Assembly (NCBI GenBank): GCA_011799875.1
Contig: CM022302.1
Coordinates: forward strand, 519,803,229 to 519,867,228
Source of the DNA: Thinopyrum elongatum
Taxonomy: Eukaryota > Streptophyta > Magnoliopsida > Poales > Poaceae
Direction: 5' to 3'
DNA: 64,000 nt
The position numbers and the translations under genes are program-made. The notes beneath the pieces were generated by a model that worked only from the letters and a program-made list of their open reading frames with translations, was not told the origin of the DNA and did no database searches. This document shows, in pieces, positions 9,328-20,029 of the stretch (positions are counted from its first letter, which is position 1; the number at the start of each line of letters is the position of its first letter).

Positions 9328-10427
9328 GCGTGTTTGGCTAAAATGGGGAAAAGGTATGGGAATTTACACGTGGGAGTTTTTTTTGCGAAAAGGACCCCAG
9401 CCTATATTAAGATTATGCAATGGTACAATGCACCCTCAGAAAAATAAAAATTAAAACAAGCACCCTGGGGAATCAATCCATCAACACTACCAGACGCGGG
9501 ATGAGGGCGCGCCGCCGCCGTCGCCACCGCTCCCTCCCGGAGCCGGTGATAACCTTGGTCATGCACATGGACTATTGACGACGGGAAGTCACCATCCTCG
9601 GCCCCGTAGGACCAGCACGCCGAAGGGAATCCAGATCGACAGAGCATCACCACTTGTGTCGGTTTGAGGAACGACGAACATGTCGAGGCACCATGGCCGA
9701 CGAGGACCAACAAATCCGGGGACCACGAAACACTCACATACCTGTATGAACTCCAAGCCCACACACCGGCGCCAGAACAGCAACCGCCACGACGACGAGG
9801 CCAAAGAGAAGCCACATCAGGGCCAACACCGTCGTTGCCCCAGCCCCAATTGGCAAGCCAGCCACCAAATATGCCGTCAACCACCACATAGCAAACCACC
9901 GAAGACAGAAACAGGGCACATTTATTGGACACCACAGCCATCATCGTCGAAACCGTAATGGCGGACAAGCACACACCTAGCCCTGACCTATCTACCCTAC
10001 AGCAACGAGGAAGAGAGGTTCCTCCTCCCACCCGTCGCCGGAGCGGCCGGCGGAGGGTGGAGGAACCCCCTCCTCTCGCTAGTGGAGAATGATAGTGGCG
10101 GATGGGTTCGCCTCCGGTTTCGCCCCTACAGGAGGAAAGCGGAGCGATAACTAGTAACGCCTCTTACACGTGAGAGTTTAGTAGGGGATTACGCATGGGA
10201 AGTCGATTTTTAGTTCCAATCCCATGTTTAGTGTGTGGTGAGAATTAGTGAAGGGAATTGAGGAGGAGATAACATCCCACCTGAATTAACAGGGGGTGGT
10301 AGTAAAAATATATGTGGCTTTCCCTTCCCTCCCCAACTCCCTACTACCCCAACCAAACAATGGATTATATATCTCGTACCCCTTGAATTCTCATTCCATA
10401 CCACTGAATCCCCCCAACCAAACAAGC
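9328..10427. mobile_element. MITE-like element split by a non-LTR insertion
   Basis: The ends GCGTGTTTGGCTAAAATGGG and CCCCCCAACCAAACAAGC are imperfect inverted repeats of a Tourist/hAT-like type. Without the 9377-10163 insert the element is about 300 bp. The exact ends and superfamily are uncertain because no target duplication is clear. Confidence 0.6.
9377..10163 (-). mobile_element. Non-LTR retrotransposon-like insertion with poly-A end
   Basis: The minus strand ends in TTTTCGCAAAAAAAA at 9377-9390 (plus-strand T run). The insert is flanked by direct repeats TTACACGTGGGAGTTT (9364-9379) and TTACACGTGAGAGTTT (10164-10179), a 16-bp target duplication with one mismatch. That length plus the A tail indicates target-primed reverse transcription. 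The minus-strand frame 9402-10031 has no reverse transcriptase or endonuclease motif, so this is a truncated LINE or a non-autonomous partner. Confidence 0.75.
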
Positions 10428-13400
10428 AGGTAAATTATACTATTCACAACAATCTTTACTCCTAATGGAGCAGTTGGTAGCCTGGTACTCCGGTTTATTT
10501 TCGTCCGGTTTTATTTTCCCCACCTCCCACCACCCCTTGTACTGGTTTTATCTCTTCACAAATCACAAAAGTAAAAAAAAACGTTCAGCCACTCCTCCCA
10601 CCACCGGCCTTGCATCCCTTCTGTACGATCCCAGGGACGCCGCCGCCGCCGTCGTCGCTTTCGTGGATCCGTCGCCACAGAACCCCACGGAGGCCTCCGC
10701 CTCCGCCGATCCCAGGGAGGCCGTCGCCAATCTCATGGAGGCCGCCACGGACCAGGTCCGCCATATTAAAAAACGGTACACGATCCAACTCCGATCTCGA
10801 CCCAATCCTCCCTCGATCCAACACCGCTGACGCCGCCATCGCGGAACCAGGGTTCCCAATCTCCGTCGCCCAATGTCGTGCTCATCCTCGTCCTCCACCG
10901 CCCTCAGAGACCACCGCCGCCGTTGCCATAGCAGGAACCCCAGGTCAGGGTGGGACTCAAGGAAATGCGTGGCTGTGGGACGACGCCGTTGCCGCCGCCA
11001 TCGAGGAACCCTCGGGCAGGGCATGGTCACGTTGCGGCTAGGGAGGAGCAGCGCAAGGCCATGCTGGTCGTGCCCTACGTCAACATTAAGGAGGAAAACA
11101 GGTAGTATTTACGATCTGTTCGTCCTTCTGTTCGTTTTGTCTTTTATGCATATCAGATGCATTGTTTATGTAGGTCCCGCAGCCTCCCCGATTCTCTATA
11201 CGCACCGCCGCATGTACCTATGCAGATCCCGCAGACGTCCCACCTACAGGAACACTCCGCCACCGTCCCAATTGGTTCATGCCGCTGCTGCCCGCGGGTT
11301 CAGCAGGGAATGCCGCCGCCCGAATGGATCTCGGCCGCCCTGCAGGAGCTCAAGCCGCCGCCCAGCTGCACGCCTCGGTGTTGCAGGTCTCCCGTTGGAC
11401 CAGGCCGCGATGCCCGCTGTACCAGATTACGACGCCACCTGACCTCCCGTGCTCGGCACTCGGCCGGCTCCTCTGTTCGCTCCGGTTCGCTGGTCCGCCT
11501 GCAGGTCAACGCCCAGCTGCGTCTTCGATTGAATCGAGCCTACATGGACTGCCATTGTACACGCCTGCACGTATTGCAGCTAGCCATCATCCTTTGGCTG
11601 CCACTCGTCCGTGCTGGTTCCTCACCCCTGCTATGCCGCCGCCCCACGGTCTCCACGGACGCCACCACCATGGCCATCACAATCCATCCCCAGAAGAAGA
11701 TCAAGGTGTTGCTCGTGCCCCTTCCCACCCTGTATCTCCTGCTAAACTCGGCTCTCTAGCCGCACGCCGAGTTGGTTGCCATCACTTGGTTGCCATCGCT
11801 ACGGTAACGCCTTTAGTCATGGCCTGCGCCACCCATGCCCCAGTTTCGTTGTTGCCTGTGGAGCAAGATGTAGGGTATGGCAGAGGAGGGAAAGCAGCTG
11901 GAGGATGAGCAGGATGACAATTTTTGGCTAGCCTTTGCTCATTTCCATGTATCACAATTTCATAGAATATTTATTTCCTGGGCTAGGCATATTGCATACT
12001 GCACATTTGAGTTTTCTTTCAGAACATACAGTTAATTCACAAGTGGAATCTTTAGCTAACCCTGTCTAGAGTATTACTAAAGCCAACCTTTCCCTCTTCC
12101 GCCTTAATAGGTAAGAAATCTGCTTAAGGGATTTCCTTTTCTGAATTGCAGGACAAAGTAGCCACAGAAACAGCACGTCTGTGAACGACTGAAAGAAGGT
12201 TGTTAATTTTTGTAAGAAAATAATAGTCTGAACGAAAGGAGCCCAAATATATTTCCCATATGTTTCAGTACAGTGCACTGACATGCAACTATGCCGAACA
12301 AGTGACCTCACTTTTAGGGACTTGGTTTCGTGGGTCAATGTGTGTCTTGACCAAATATCTTACTATTTGTAAAATAATATAATATATAGATGCCACCAGT
12401 TTAATATGACTGAATATATTATCTTGCTGTATTTAAAATATTTCTAGATTTCTAGACTTGCAACATCTACTAAATAAAATTTCTTCTTCAGACGTATCCC
12501 TGGTTGATACCATCTTCCTCCATATTTTCAGGTTGATAACTGGTTTATATTGCGTCAGAGGCATCCAAGAAAGATTTTGAGGTTTCTCCCTAGAAATATT
12601 TTATCAAGCCGGAATATTTGCTCACAGAACCACCAAAGCTAAGAACTCTAGGTAATTTTATCCAACTCGCAGGTTGAGCACTGACCAACTAGCTGTAACG
12701 TCGGCGAACTTCACAAGCATCCTTGAATTGCACCGAGGTGAGATGTTTTGTTCATCTTTTTATATTTTTGTTTCCCTTTGTTGTTTGCTTGATTGTTTTT
12801 GTCCTTCATGTTTGTTTGATGAGAATAACAGGGACAATGGGATAAAAGGAGAGAAGAAGCACAAGCTTGGGAGTAGGGGGAGATGCCGACTGGTAGTCAC
12901 CGGCTCATATGAGCTAAATGTTGTTCTTCCTGCTTTACTGGTGAATGCAAATATGCTTAGCGGTTATGCATGTTCTCAGGTATGATAAATCTGTTAGAAC
13001 CTGATGTACACAACAAAACAGAAGTGCGGAGGAAAAAAAGAGTTGAAGCCTCTGAACTCAAGATAAGCATGTTGTCAGTACACATGGATTATAAGCATCT
13101 ACATGGAAATAAATCATGGTTTGTTAGACATTCCAATTTTCTAAAGGGCTATTGATGTGTGGAGCATGATTCTAGGGGTGGCATGTGCGCCTTGGGGAGG
13201 CTACGCAGATTACCATCTTTCAGTTTGTTGAGAATTTCTTTGATGTGGATTATAATTTACATGAGTAATGTGGATTACAGTTTGTATGGTGTCGATTCCA
13301 AAACTGAACTACTTATACTGAAATTTGCATGATGAATATTTTATGAATATACAGTCTTGTTGATGTTAAGAGGAGGAACTCAAGGGAGCGAATGGAGAAA

Positions 13401-13580
13401 GAGAAAGAAGGCAGACATATAGTTGGTGCTCTTCACAACATGAAAGCCTGCAATAGAGTATGTCATTTGGTAATTTACGAACATGGTGAAATTTGGTTCC
13501 ATAATACTTGATCTTCTTTCTGGGAAAAGGAAAGTGCTTTTGTATGCAGACAAATACACGTTGATCCGATAATCCACTCC
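10428..13580. other. Unrecognised gene-like region without an assignable gene
   Basis: Bases 10580-11910 are GC-rich with overlapping plus-strand open frames. The one at 10465-10830 contains DPREAVANLMEAATDQVRHI and the one at 11157-11759 contains MPPPEWISAALQELKPPP, both reminiscent of captured exon sequence. From 11910 the base composition falls sharply. Short exon-like blocks at about 12673-12738 (encoding STDQLAVTSANFTSILELHR, followed by GTGAGATG) and 12831-12977 lie between splice-like sites. I find no known domain and no frame that runs through, so it may be a decayed gene or a transposon with captured fragments. Confidence 0.4.
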
Positions 13581-13960
13581 GGTGCCCGGGCTCAGAGGAG
13601 CCCGGTGAACAGTACCGCTATTAAAAATAGAAAAAAAATTCAAAAAATTTGATTTTTTTGCTGGGAAGATGTTTGAGTGCATGATGTCCCTGCAAAATTC
13701 CATCCCGTTTGGACTTCTGCGGAGCTCGTGGCAGAAAAGAGAAATTCGGTCAGAACAATGCATGAACAGTAACCTTACTCACAGAGCCGAATTTTGTCTT
13801 TTTTGTCGCGTGCTCCTCGAATGTCCAAACTTCATCAAATTTTGCACGAACATCACGCACACAAGAATCCTGCTTGAAAAAAAAAATCAGATTTTTTGAA
13901 ATTTTTTTACTATTTTTTTGGATTTTTTTATTTTGCCCGGGCTCATCTGAGCCCGGGTGC
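13581..13960. mobile_element. Fold-back MITE with palindromic CCGGGCTC ends
   Basis: The left end GGTGCCCGGGCTCAGAGGAG and the right end CTGAGCCCGGGTGC are inverted, and each end is itself a palindrome around CTCAGANGAG. The inner arms are also inverted copies (GATGTCCCTGCAAAATT against AATTTTGCACGAACATC). It is about 380 bp and non-coding. No target duplication is evident. Confidence 0.8.
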
Positions 13961-14148
13961 TGAAACGCTGCACCTGTTGATCGATCTATTCAATGGGAAT
14001 GAGGAGGACGACCACAACCATGGGAGAAGAAGACGATGACAATATCATGTGATATGCACAAACAAGGTATATGTTAGGCACGATTAGTGTTGAACCACAA
14101 AAATATGTATCCCGCGTTGCAACACACCAAGGAGAAGTAAACTCCTAA

Positions 14149-15091
14149 TCTTTACTATTAAAGGGAGTTGGTACATTCGCCTTCTTGCCTTCAGGATTTC
14201 TACCTTCTATCACTCAGACCCGGAAAAGACTTTGTACTAAGTCTTACATAGTTTGTTCTGATGACATTTTGTGATGTAAGAGAAAATGTCATTTGTGTCT
14301 GGCTAGGGATCCTGCGATCTCCTATTAGGCCTAATGGACCCACTTAATACATGAGGCAACCACATGTTTTTCAAACTTAATGTCGACGGGCCCTTTTAAA
14401 CTGCAGTGCATACACTATCTTGTGAAGCTTCCTCTTATAACGAACACACTAACATGACAAAAAATGGATCAAGTGGTAGGGAGAAAGGGAGAGCCAAGAT
14501 GAAGGCACTGGCGTGTAGGTGTCCTTGGTGTAACTATAGTGATATTGGGCTATGTTAAAGGGTTAGTGATAGAGCAACAAATTATTAAGATGACGAAAAG
14601 TGTTAGGCTATTCTTTTGTATGGGTGATTTTAATCGTCGGGTAGGATAGGAGGGTTCGTACAAGTGGAGCTACCAGTTATCATGCAATGATCAAAAATAA
14701 AAGGAAGCCACTTTGATATTTATGATGCACAACATTACAAATTTGTTTTGGGCAATTTTTTAATTTACCAGAACTTTGAGGAGGGAGTGGATGAAGAATT
14801 ATGCAAGTCATTTGAACTTAGGGACGGTGAAAATGAGTATGGCAATATGGCGAACCTGGGAGTGGGTGACAATGTAGTAGTATGGCGACATAATGACTGT
14901 GGAGCAGATGTCGAGCGGCTTAGAATGATGACGAACAATTTGGTAGACTTGTAAAAAACACAGATGGATTAGGAGCCGGGTGACAACATATATAGTGAAG
15001 CAAACGACGCAACGACGGGAGAAGAGCCGAAACGAGAAGCTCATGATAAATCCATTTGTTGGCCCGTGGCAACGCACGGGTATTAAACTAG
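14149..15091 (+). mobile_element. Non-autonomous Helitron
   Basis: The 5' end is TCTTTACTATTAAAGGGAG, preceded by A. The 3' end has the hairpin CCCGTGGCAACGCACGGG (15063-15080) and then ATTAAACTAG, giving the required CTAG terminus about 10 bases after the hairpin. The base now following is part of a Mutator insertion; in the pre-insertion sequence it would be T, so the element sits between A and T as Helitrons do. It is about 940 bp and encodes no Rep/helicase. Confidence 0.85.
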
Positions 15092-15204
15092 GGGAGCTCC
15101 TAACCGGCGCCTTAAGCGCCGGTTCAGGCAGGCTCACACTCCGCACCCCATGGGCCGGCCCACCGCGCGCAGTAGAAGGAAAAAAAGGTCTCGCGAAAAT
15201 AACA

Positions 15205-15295
15205 CACAAAAAGAGCGGATACAGCCACTCGAACTCACGCCTTACGGCCACGAGAACCGTTTTAATAACCACTACAACCTGTGAGCACCAGCGAC
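15205..15295 (-). other. tRNA-like segment (left end of Mutator element)
   Basis: On the minus strand TTGTAGTGGTTATTAAAACG resembles a tRNA D-arm/A box. About 30 bases later GGCGTGAGTTCGAGTGGC resembles a T-arm/B box. The stems are incomplete, so it is a tRNA-derived relic, not a functional tRNA. Confidence 0.45.
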
Positions 15296-15369
15296 TACAA
15301 GGAACGCGAACTATTTAAGACCAATGCGTCAGCGCTATTTATTAGATTTGCGAATTATTTGAAAACAAT

Positions 15370-15970
15370 TTGGAAAAGTTGTATTTTTATAAAAAAGACT
15401 TCATCAGATTTTGAATTTGTTTATGAATTTTAAAAAATAGTTCATCAATTTTGAAAAAGAGTTCGTCAATTTTCAAAAAAGTTCGTCAAATTTTGAAAAA
15501 GTTCATCGAATTTGAAAAATTGTTCATCGATTTTGAAAAAAATTCATCCATTTTGCAAAAATTCATCAAATTTGAAAAAAGTTCATGGAATTTAAAAAAA
15601 ATTAATGTATTTTTCGTTTTTTGTTCTTGATTTCAAAACGTGTTCATAGTTTTCAAATTTTGTTCACAATTTTAAATTGTTCAGTGTACATAAAAAAATG
15701 TTCAATGGGTATTTAAATGGTTTTTCAGCGAATATACAAAATTGTTCAGATTATATTACAAAAATGTTCAATGTATAAAATTTGTTCATCTTATATAAAA
15801 AAAATGTTCAGTGTATATTTGAAAATCGCTCGTCGTATATAAATTTTTGTTCATGTTCTCAATAATTGTTCACGTTTTAAAAAGTTCATGGAATTTTAAA
15901 ATTTTCATCAAATTTTAAAAAATGTTCATCAATTTGATAAAAGTTCATTCAATTTTAAAAAAATTCGCAT
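15370..15970. repeat. Degenerate AAAGTTCATCAATTTTGA repeat
   Basis: An AT-rich stretch is made of some 25 imperfect copies of a roughly 20-bp unit, alternating GTTCATC/GTTCGTC with AAATTTTGAAAAA. It fills the interior of the Mutator element and is non-coding. Confidence 0.75.
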
Positions 15971-16129
15971 TTGTAAGAAATTAAAAAAAGGAAAATGAGA
16001 AAAGAAAAAGAAAAAACGAACCAAAAAAAAAAGAAAAAAAAAGCCCAGAAATCAGCGAGCAGTAATAGCTGGTTTGGTGGGCTCTCGCGGCCTACGTAAA
16101 TAAAAGAACGAAAATAAGTAAATGGACAC

Positions 16130-16203
16130 AATTGGTACGGTGGTCTGTTGGTTAGTGCGCTGCCGTTTCAACGGAGAGATCGCGGGTTCGAGCCCTCACA
16201 TTC
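16130..16203 (+). other. tRNA-like segment (right end of Mutator element)
   Basis: GGTCTGTTGGTTAGTGCGCT (D-arm/A-box like), CCGTTTCAACGG (anticodon-arm like) and GCGGGTTCGAGCCC (a good T-arm/B box) occur in tRNA order and spacing. The acceptor stem does not close, so I do not call a tRNA gene. It faces the tRNA-like segment at the other end of the element. Confidence 0.5.
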
Positions 16204-16346
16204 AAAATAAGATTTTTGCTGCAGTTTTTTAACAGAAAGAAAAAGAAAGAAACGGGTCGGCCCAGCGCGGCGCGGGGGTATGCGCCCGTTTGAGGCAACA
16301 GAAGAAACGGGCGCTTAAGGCGCCCTTAGGAAATGCCTTAAACTAG

Positions 16347-16953
16347 TCGACGTAGAATCTCGTTTTCGCACGGCACGACACGACACCACACCTACCCTCC
16401 GTTGATCATCGCCCAACGCTGACCGACCGGGAAGCCGGTCCTCCTCCTCTCTCCGTCTCCCGTGATCCGTGTCCCCAGATTCGTTCGCCATCCGGTCTCA
16501 TCCCTCCCCCGCCTCCTCTTCCTCTCCCCCCTCTCCCCTGCTCTCCGTCCCCGAGCTCCCACGCGCGCCCCCACCCGACCAGCTCCGGCGACGCGGCCCC
16601 GGCCGTCCCGTTCGTCTCTCCCGCCCGCGACCCCGGCGGCCGCCCCAACTCCGTCCCCGACCCTGCGGCGGCGCGTCCCGGCGTCTCGAGGTGGGGATTA
16701 TATTTCCTTCTTACCGTATCTCTTTGCTGCGTGGTTGGCAGCTCCCTGATCCAATCGATCCATCAAGGCTCGACTAACTTCTTCCAGCGCCTCCTCCGCG
16801 CGGGAGATCTACCAGAGTCGGCGGGCGTGGGGCGTAGGCGCAGGCGTGCAGCCCAAGTCCGTCCCCCGGCTCTAGGTTTCTGCTAATCTTCTACTACCTG
16901 TGATACGCGCTCCGGGGCTAGGAGCGCTCTTTGCCGGCTGTCTCGTGCTCGAA
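16347..16953 (+). promoter_or_regulatory. Promoter and 5' UTR region of the cytochrome b5-domain gene
   Basis: A GC-rich, CT-rich leader typical of a grass housekeeping gene, with no clear TATA box. A possible 5' UTR intron runs from GTGGGGATTATATTTCC (16691) to CTTCTTCCAG (16787). The Mutator element ends only 616 bp before the start codon, so distal promoter sequence is transposon-derived. Confidence 0.5.
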
Positions 16954-19702
16954 ATGGCAGATGGGGACTCGTCCGACTTCACCTTCTGCAAGGCATGTTC
17001 CTCCCTTCCATGTGTTGCTTGTTCATTTAATCATTTATATGTTGCTGTGCATGAAGATGCTGACACTCGATAGATCTCGTCTTGCTGGACCTGTGAAATT
17101 GCTTGTGTTAAATTAGGGATGTGAAATCATCTGTGATAGCTCGATAATGTGCATTAGTGTAGATGCGTATGTGATAATCAGTAATTCAGATAATAACAGG
17201 AGGAGTAAAGTGTTCATAAATGAACAATTTAGTAAATGGAAATCCAAGAGGAAGTAGTAGAGAACATAAGAAGTCAAGTCAGCAGAGTATTCAGTTATTC
17301 ACTCTGTGTGATATCACTGTTCTTATTTCTCTCCCTGTTTGATAAGTGCTCATAGTGGGGGCTTGAATGAATTATACGTGTGTTGTATAATCATCTCCAA
17401 ACATATGGTTTGCCCTGTCCATTGAGTGTTACTCTATTTCCTGCTTTTGTTTGTGATAGGTCCAGTCTGAAGTTTGGGTACCTCATTGGTTCCAGTCTGG
17501 CAGACATAGAGAATTTACCATCTTCAACCCATCGAGTGCGTTTAATTGCTTGGTGTCATTTTGCTCAAGTGCTCTTTGCCTACTGTACTTATATAATTAT
17601 ATAATTGACATGTTCTGCTCTGAATTATTGAAATGAGTTCCCAGTGGCTTGACTTGGAAATTAGTTGATGTCAATTTATTGTTGCCTGTTTCTCACTTGT
17701 TTGATATTCAATGTTTATTTTTCCTCTCTAGGTTGACTATGCTGAAAATGATGGTCTTCTGGACTCCCCTAACTCCATCCCTGTGGCAAGTATGACACTG
17801 GAGGATGTTACCGGTGATGGTGAGACTAAGAAGGTTCAGGATGACAAGCAAACAGTTGTCAATCCAGTTACTGATGAAAAATCTAGTTCCATATCTAGTC
17901 GCGCCAATGGTGTATCGCTTCGAGAGTCCAATATAAAAGAACCAGTTGTACCAACCAGTAGTGGAGAGTCTGTGCAGTCGAATGTATCAGCTCAACCAAA
18001 ACCTTTAAAGAAATCTGCTGTACGGGCAAAGGTTCCTTTTGAGAAGGGCTTTAGCCCAATGGACTGGCTTAAGCTGACTCGTACACATCCAGATCTGGCA
18101 GGTAAATTATGAAAGACATTAGCTGGTATTGGTTTTTGATCATCGATGTCTCCTATTTTTCTTGGATGGTTTGATGCTACTTCATAATTTATGATTAATA
18201 AAGTTAAAAAGCAGACTTAGACTGTAATTGTGTGATATAATCCCATAGCTGAATTTATGTTATTGCTTACCAATGACATCTCCTTTGTGCCAGCTGAGAT
18301 TTATTTTGGGGTCTAGCTGTACTGTGTGGCATTGTCACCGTGTGATATATCTCATGTGAATTAGATCGTTGGAAACTTTAAATTTTACTGCTGAATGTAG
18401 TTTTATTCAAGTAAGCTAGGTTAAAGCTGTTTCAGTGATTATTTCATTATTTGTTGGTCAAAGTGGGTCCTAAGTTTATAGTTTTACACTTTTACTCGTG
18501 GATATATGAACCGGGTTCAAAGTTAGATGGAGTGATCTTCTAGAGATTTATTCTGACATAAGTTGGCCCCTTAATTTTGTGGTATAAACAAGACAGATTA
18601 TATATCAGAAAAGACAGAAATGTTACATCCTGCGGAAGTAACTGGTGATACTGTTTTTGCTTCCTGTGTCATTTCGAAATATGCATTGTTTAACTACAAT
18701 ATGGTGACATTGAGAAAGACCAGGACTTGTGTTAATTGTGTGTGATGCTGCTTGAAATGATGAATGTATAAATGGCGAGCTAAGGATATTAAAGATCTTA
18801 AATGGATGCCCAAATCCATGTCACATGTATTTTGTATTGTATCGACTGGATGTGAAGTTGTGACTTGTGAACAGTAACTTTTAAAATGGGAAATAATGCT
18901 GGTTGCCGTTGCACTCTCATATTTAGTTAAGTGTGTCAGTTCCTGATTTTGTTTTCCTCTTCCTCTTTTCCACCCTGCTTTCAAGTAATCTCTTCCCAAC
19001 TAGTTATCCGGATCTAGTGTATTGCCTTCCTTTCCTCTGATGTTCCTGTTTCTGTCTGTAGGGCTCAAGGGACAGTCAAATCGGAGGTTAATTTCTTTGG
19101 AAGAAGTTAAGCAGCATAGAACTGGAGATTGTATCTGGACTGTTTTAAAAGGTCGCGTGTACAATATTGGTCCCTACATGAAATTTCATCCTGGAGGTAA
19201 CTTGTAAACTTGAGTCTGGTGCAGATTGGTTCTGTTTGAGTATCAAAGCTAATATCGACACCCTAGTGTTTCTGTTTGAGTATCAAAACTAATACTAACA
19301 AACTGTACATTTACTTAACGTTGTGTATTTGCAGGAGTTGATATGCTTATGAAGGGTGCTGGAAAAGACTGCACTGCTTTGTTCAGTATCCTTTTAATAA
19401 TATTATTGACATCTCAGCAAAATTGAAAATAGCTTACCGCCTTTTGTAGATTGTTACAAGAACATAATATGATTTAACATGTACAGGTGGTGACATGAAA
19501 AACACTTGATATTTTGCAGTAGTTTGTGCATACTTGGCTGAGTACAACATGATGATTGTAGTTGGACGAAAATGATCTGTAGACTTGTACGCAAAATTTG
19601 ATATGATTCCTTGACTCCCCTCAAGATAAATACCATGCCTGGGTAAATGCAGAGTTCCTCCTGGAGAAGTGCCTCGTCGGATACCTTGATCCCAATGAGT
19701 AG
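16954..19702 (+). CDS. RLF: Cytochrome b5-domain protein, RLF (REDUCED LATERAL ROOT FORMATION) type, five exons
   Basis: Coding exons are 16954-16992, 17732-18101, 19062-19196, 19335-19385 and 19626-19702, together 672 nt for 223 aa. Frames join exactly at every junction. The first ~110 residues are Ser/Thr/Glu-rich and probably disordered. A conserved patch [16 protein letters not shown] follows, then the cytochrome b5-like haem domain (about 137-220). That domain has [20 protein letters not shown], the haem ligand motif HPGG (His179) and a second candidate ligand in KYHAWV (His202). It ends [10 protein letters not shown]. There is no membrane anchor, so it should be soluble. The Arabidopsis relative RLF is needed for lateral root initiation; a redox role is likely but the partner is not shown here. 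Introns 2-4 are GT-AG; intron 1 (16993-17731) starts GCATGT. AATAAA lies at 19836. It appears intact. Confidence 0.9.
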
Positions 19703-19963
19703 TGGGTCGCGCTCTGGCTGGTTCTCGTCTCGGGTACAGTTTGGCCGTGTGGAGATAACCCGAAGAATGTAAACAGCGCATGGTATAGTGGATGATAGAT
19801 TATGATCAGCATTTTTCATAGAGAACAGAGGGAGAAATAAATTTGATGATCATTTTTCATATATTATGAGCTGATCATTGGTTGTTGGATAAAAATGATA
19901 CCCTCTCCATGTCGAAATAGTGCACATTAGTTGGATAAATTTGATGATCATTTTTCATATATC
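19703..19963. other. 3' flank of RLF gene with MITE remnant and filler duplication
   Basis: The 3' UTR runs to about 19860. CCCTCTCCATGTCGAAATAG (19901-19920) resembles the start of a Stowaway element like the one near 34905. The segment TAAATTTGATGATCATTTTT CATATAT at 19837-19863 is repeated at 19936-19962, directly against the retrotransposon boundary. Confidence 0.6.
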
Positions 19964-20029
19964 ATGCAGAACCCGGTCTCGAACTGTAAGAAGAGGTCCA
20001 CGTGCAGGCGTGTGACCTTCCACTGCAGG

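Larger units (their letters stand above)
15092..16337. mobile_element. Mutator-type non-autonomous element (MITE/TIR-MULE)
   Basis: Terminal inverted repeats are GGGAGCTCCTAACCGGCGCC and its partner ending GGCGCCCTTAGGAAATGCC. The palindrome GGCGCCTTAAGCGCC follows directly inside. A 9-bp target duplication TTAAACTAG is exact on both sides (15083-15091 and 16338-16346), diagnostic of Mutator. It is 1246 bp with no transposase. The interior holds tRNA-like segments near each end and a long AT-rich degenerate repeat. Confidence 0.93.

Noticed and set aside
9402..10031. 209-aa minus-strand frame as a gene
   Set aside because: No domain, an unusual composition rich in Val/Ser/Cys/Trp, and it sits wholly inside the poly-A non-LTR insertion.
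16130..16203. A functional tRNA gene
   Set aside because: D-arm and T-arm are recognisable but the acceptor stem does not pair and the anticodon stem is short, so it is listed only as tRNA-like.
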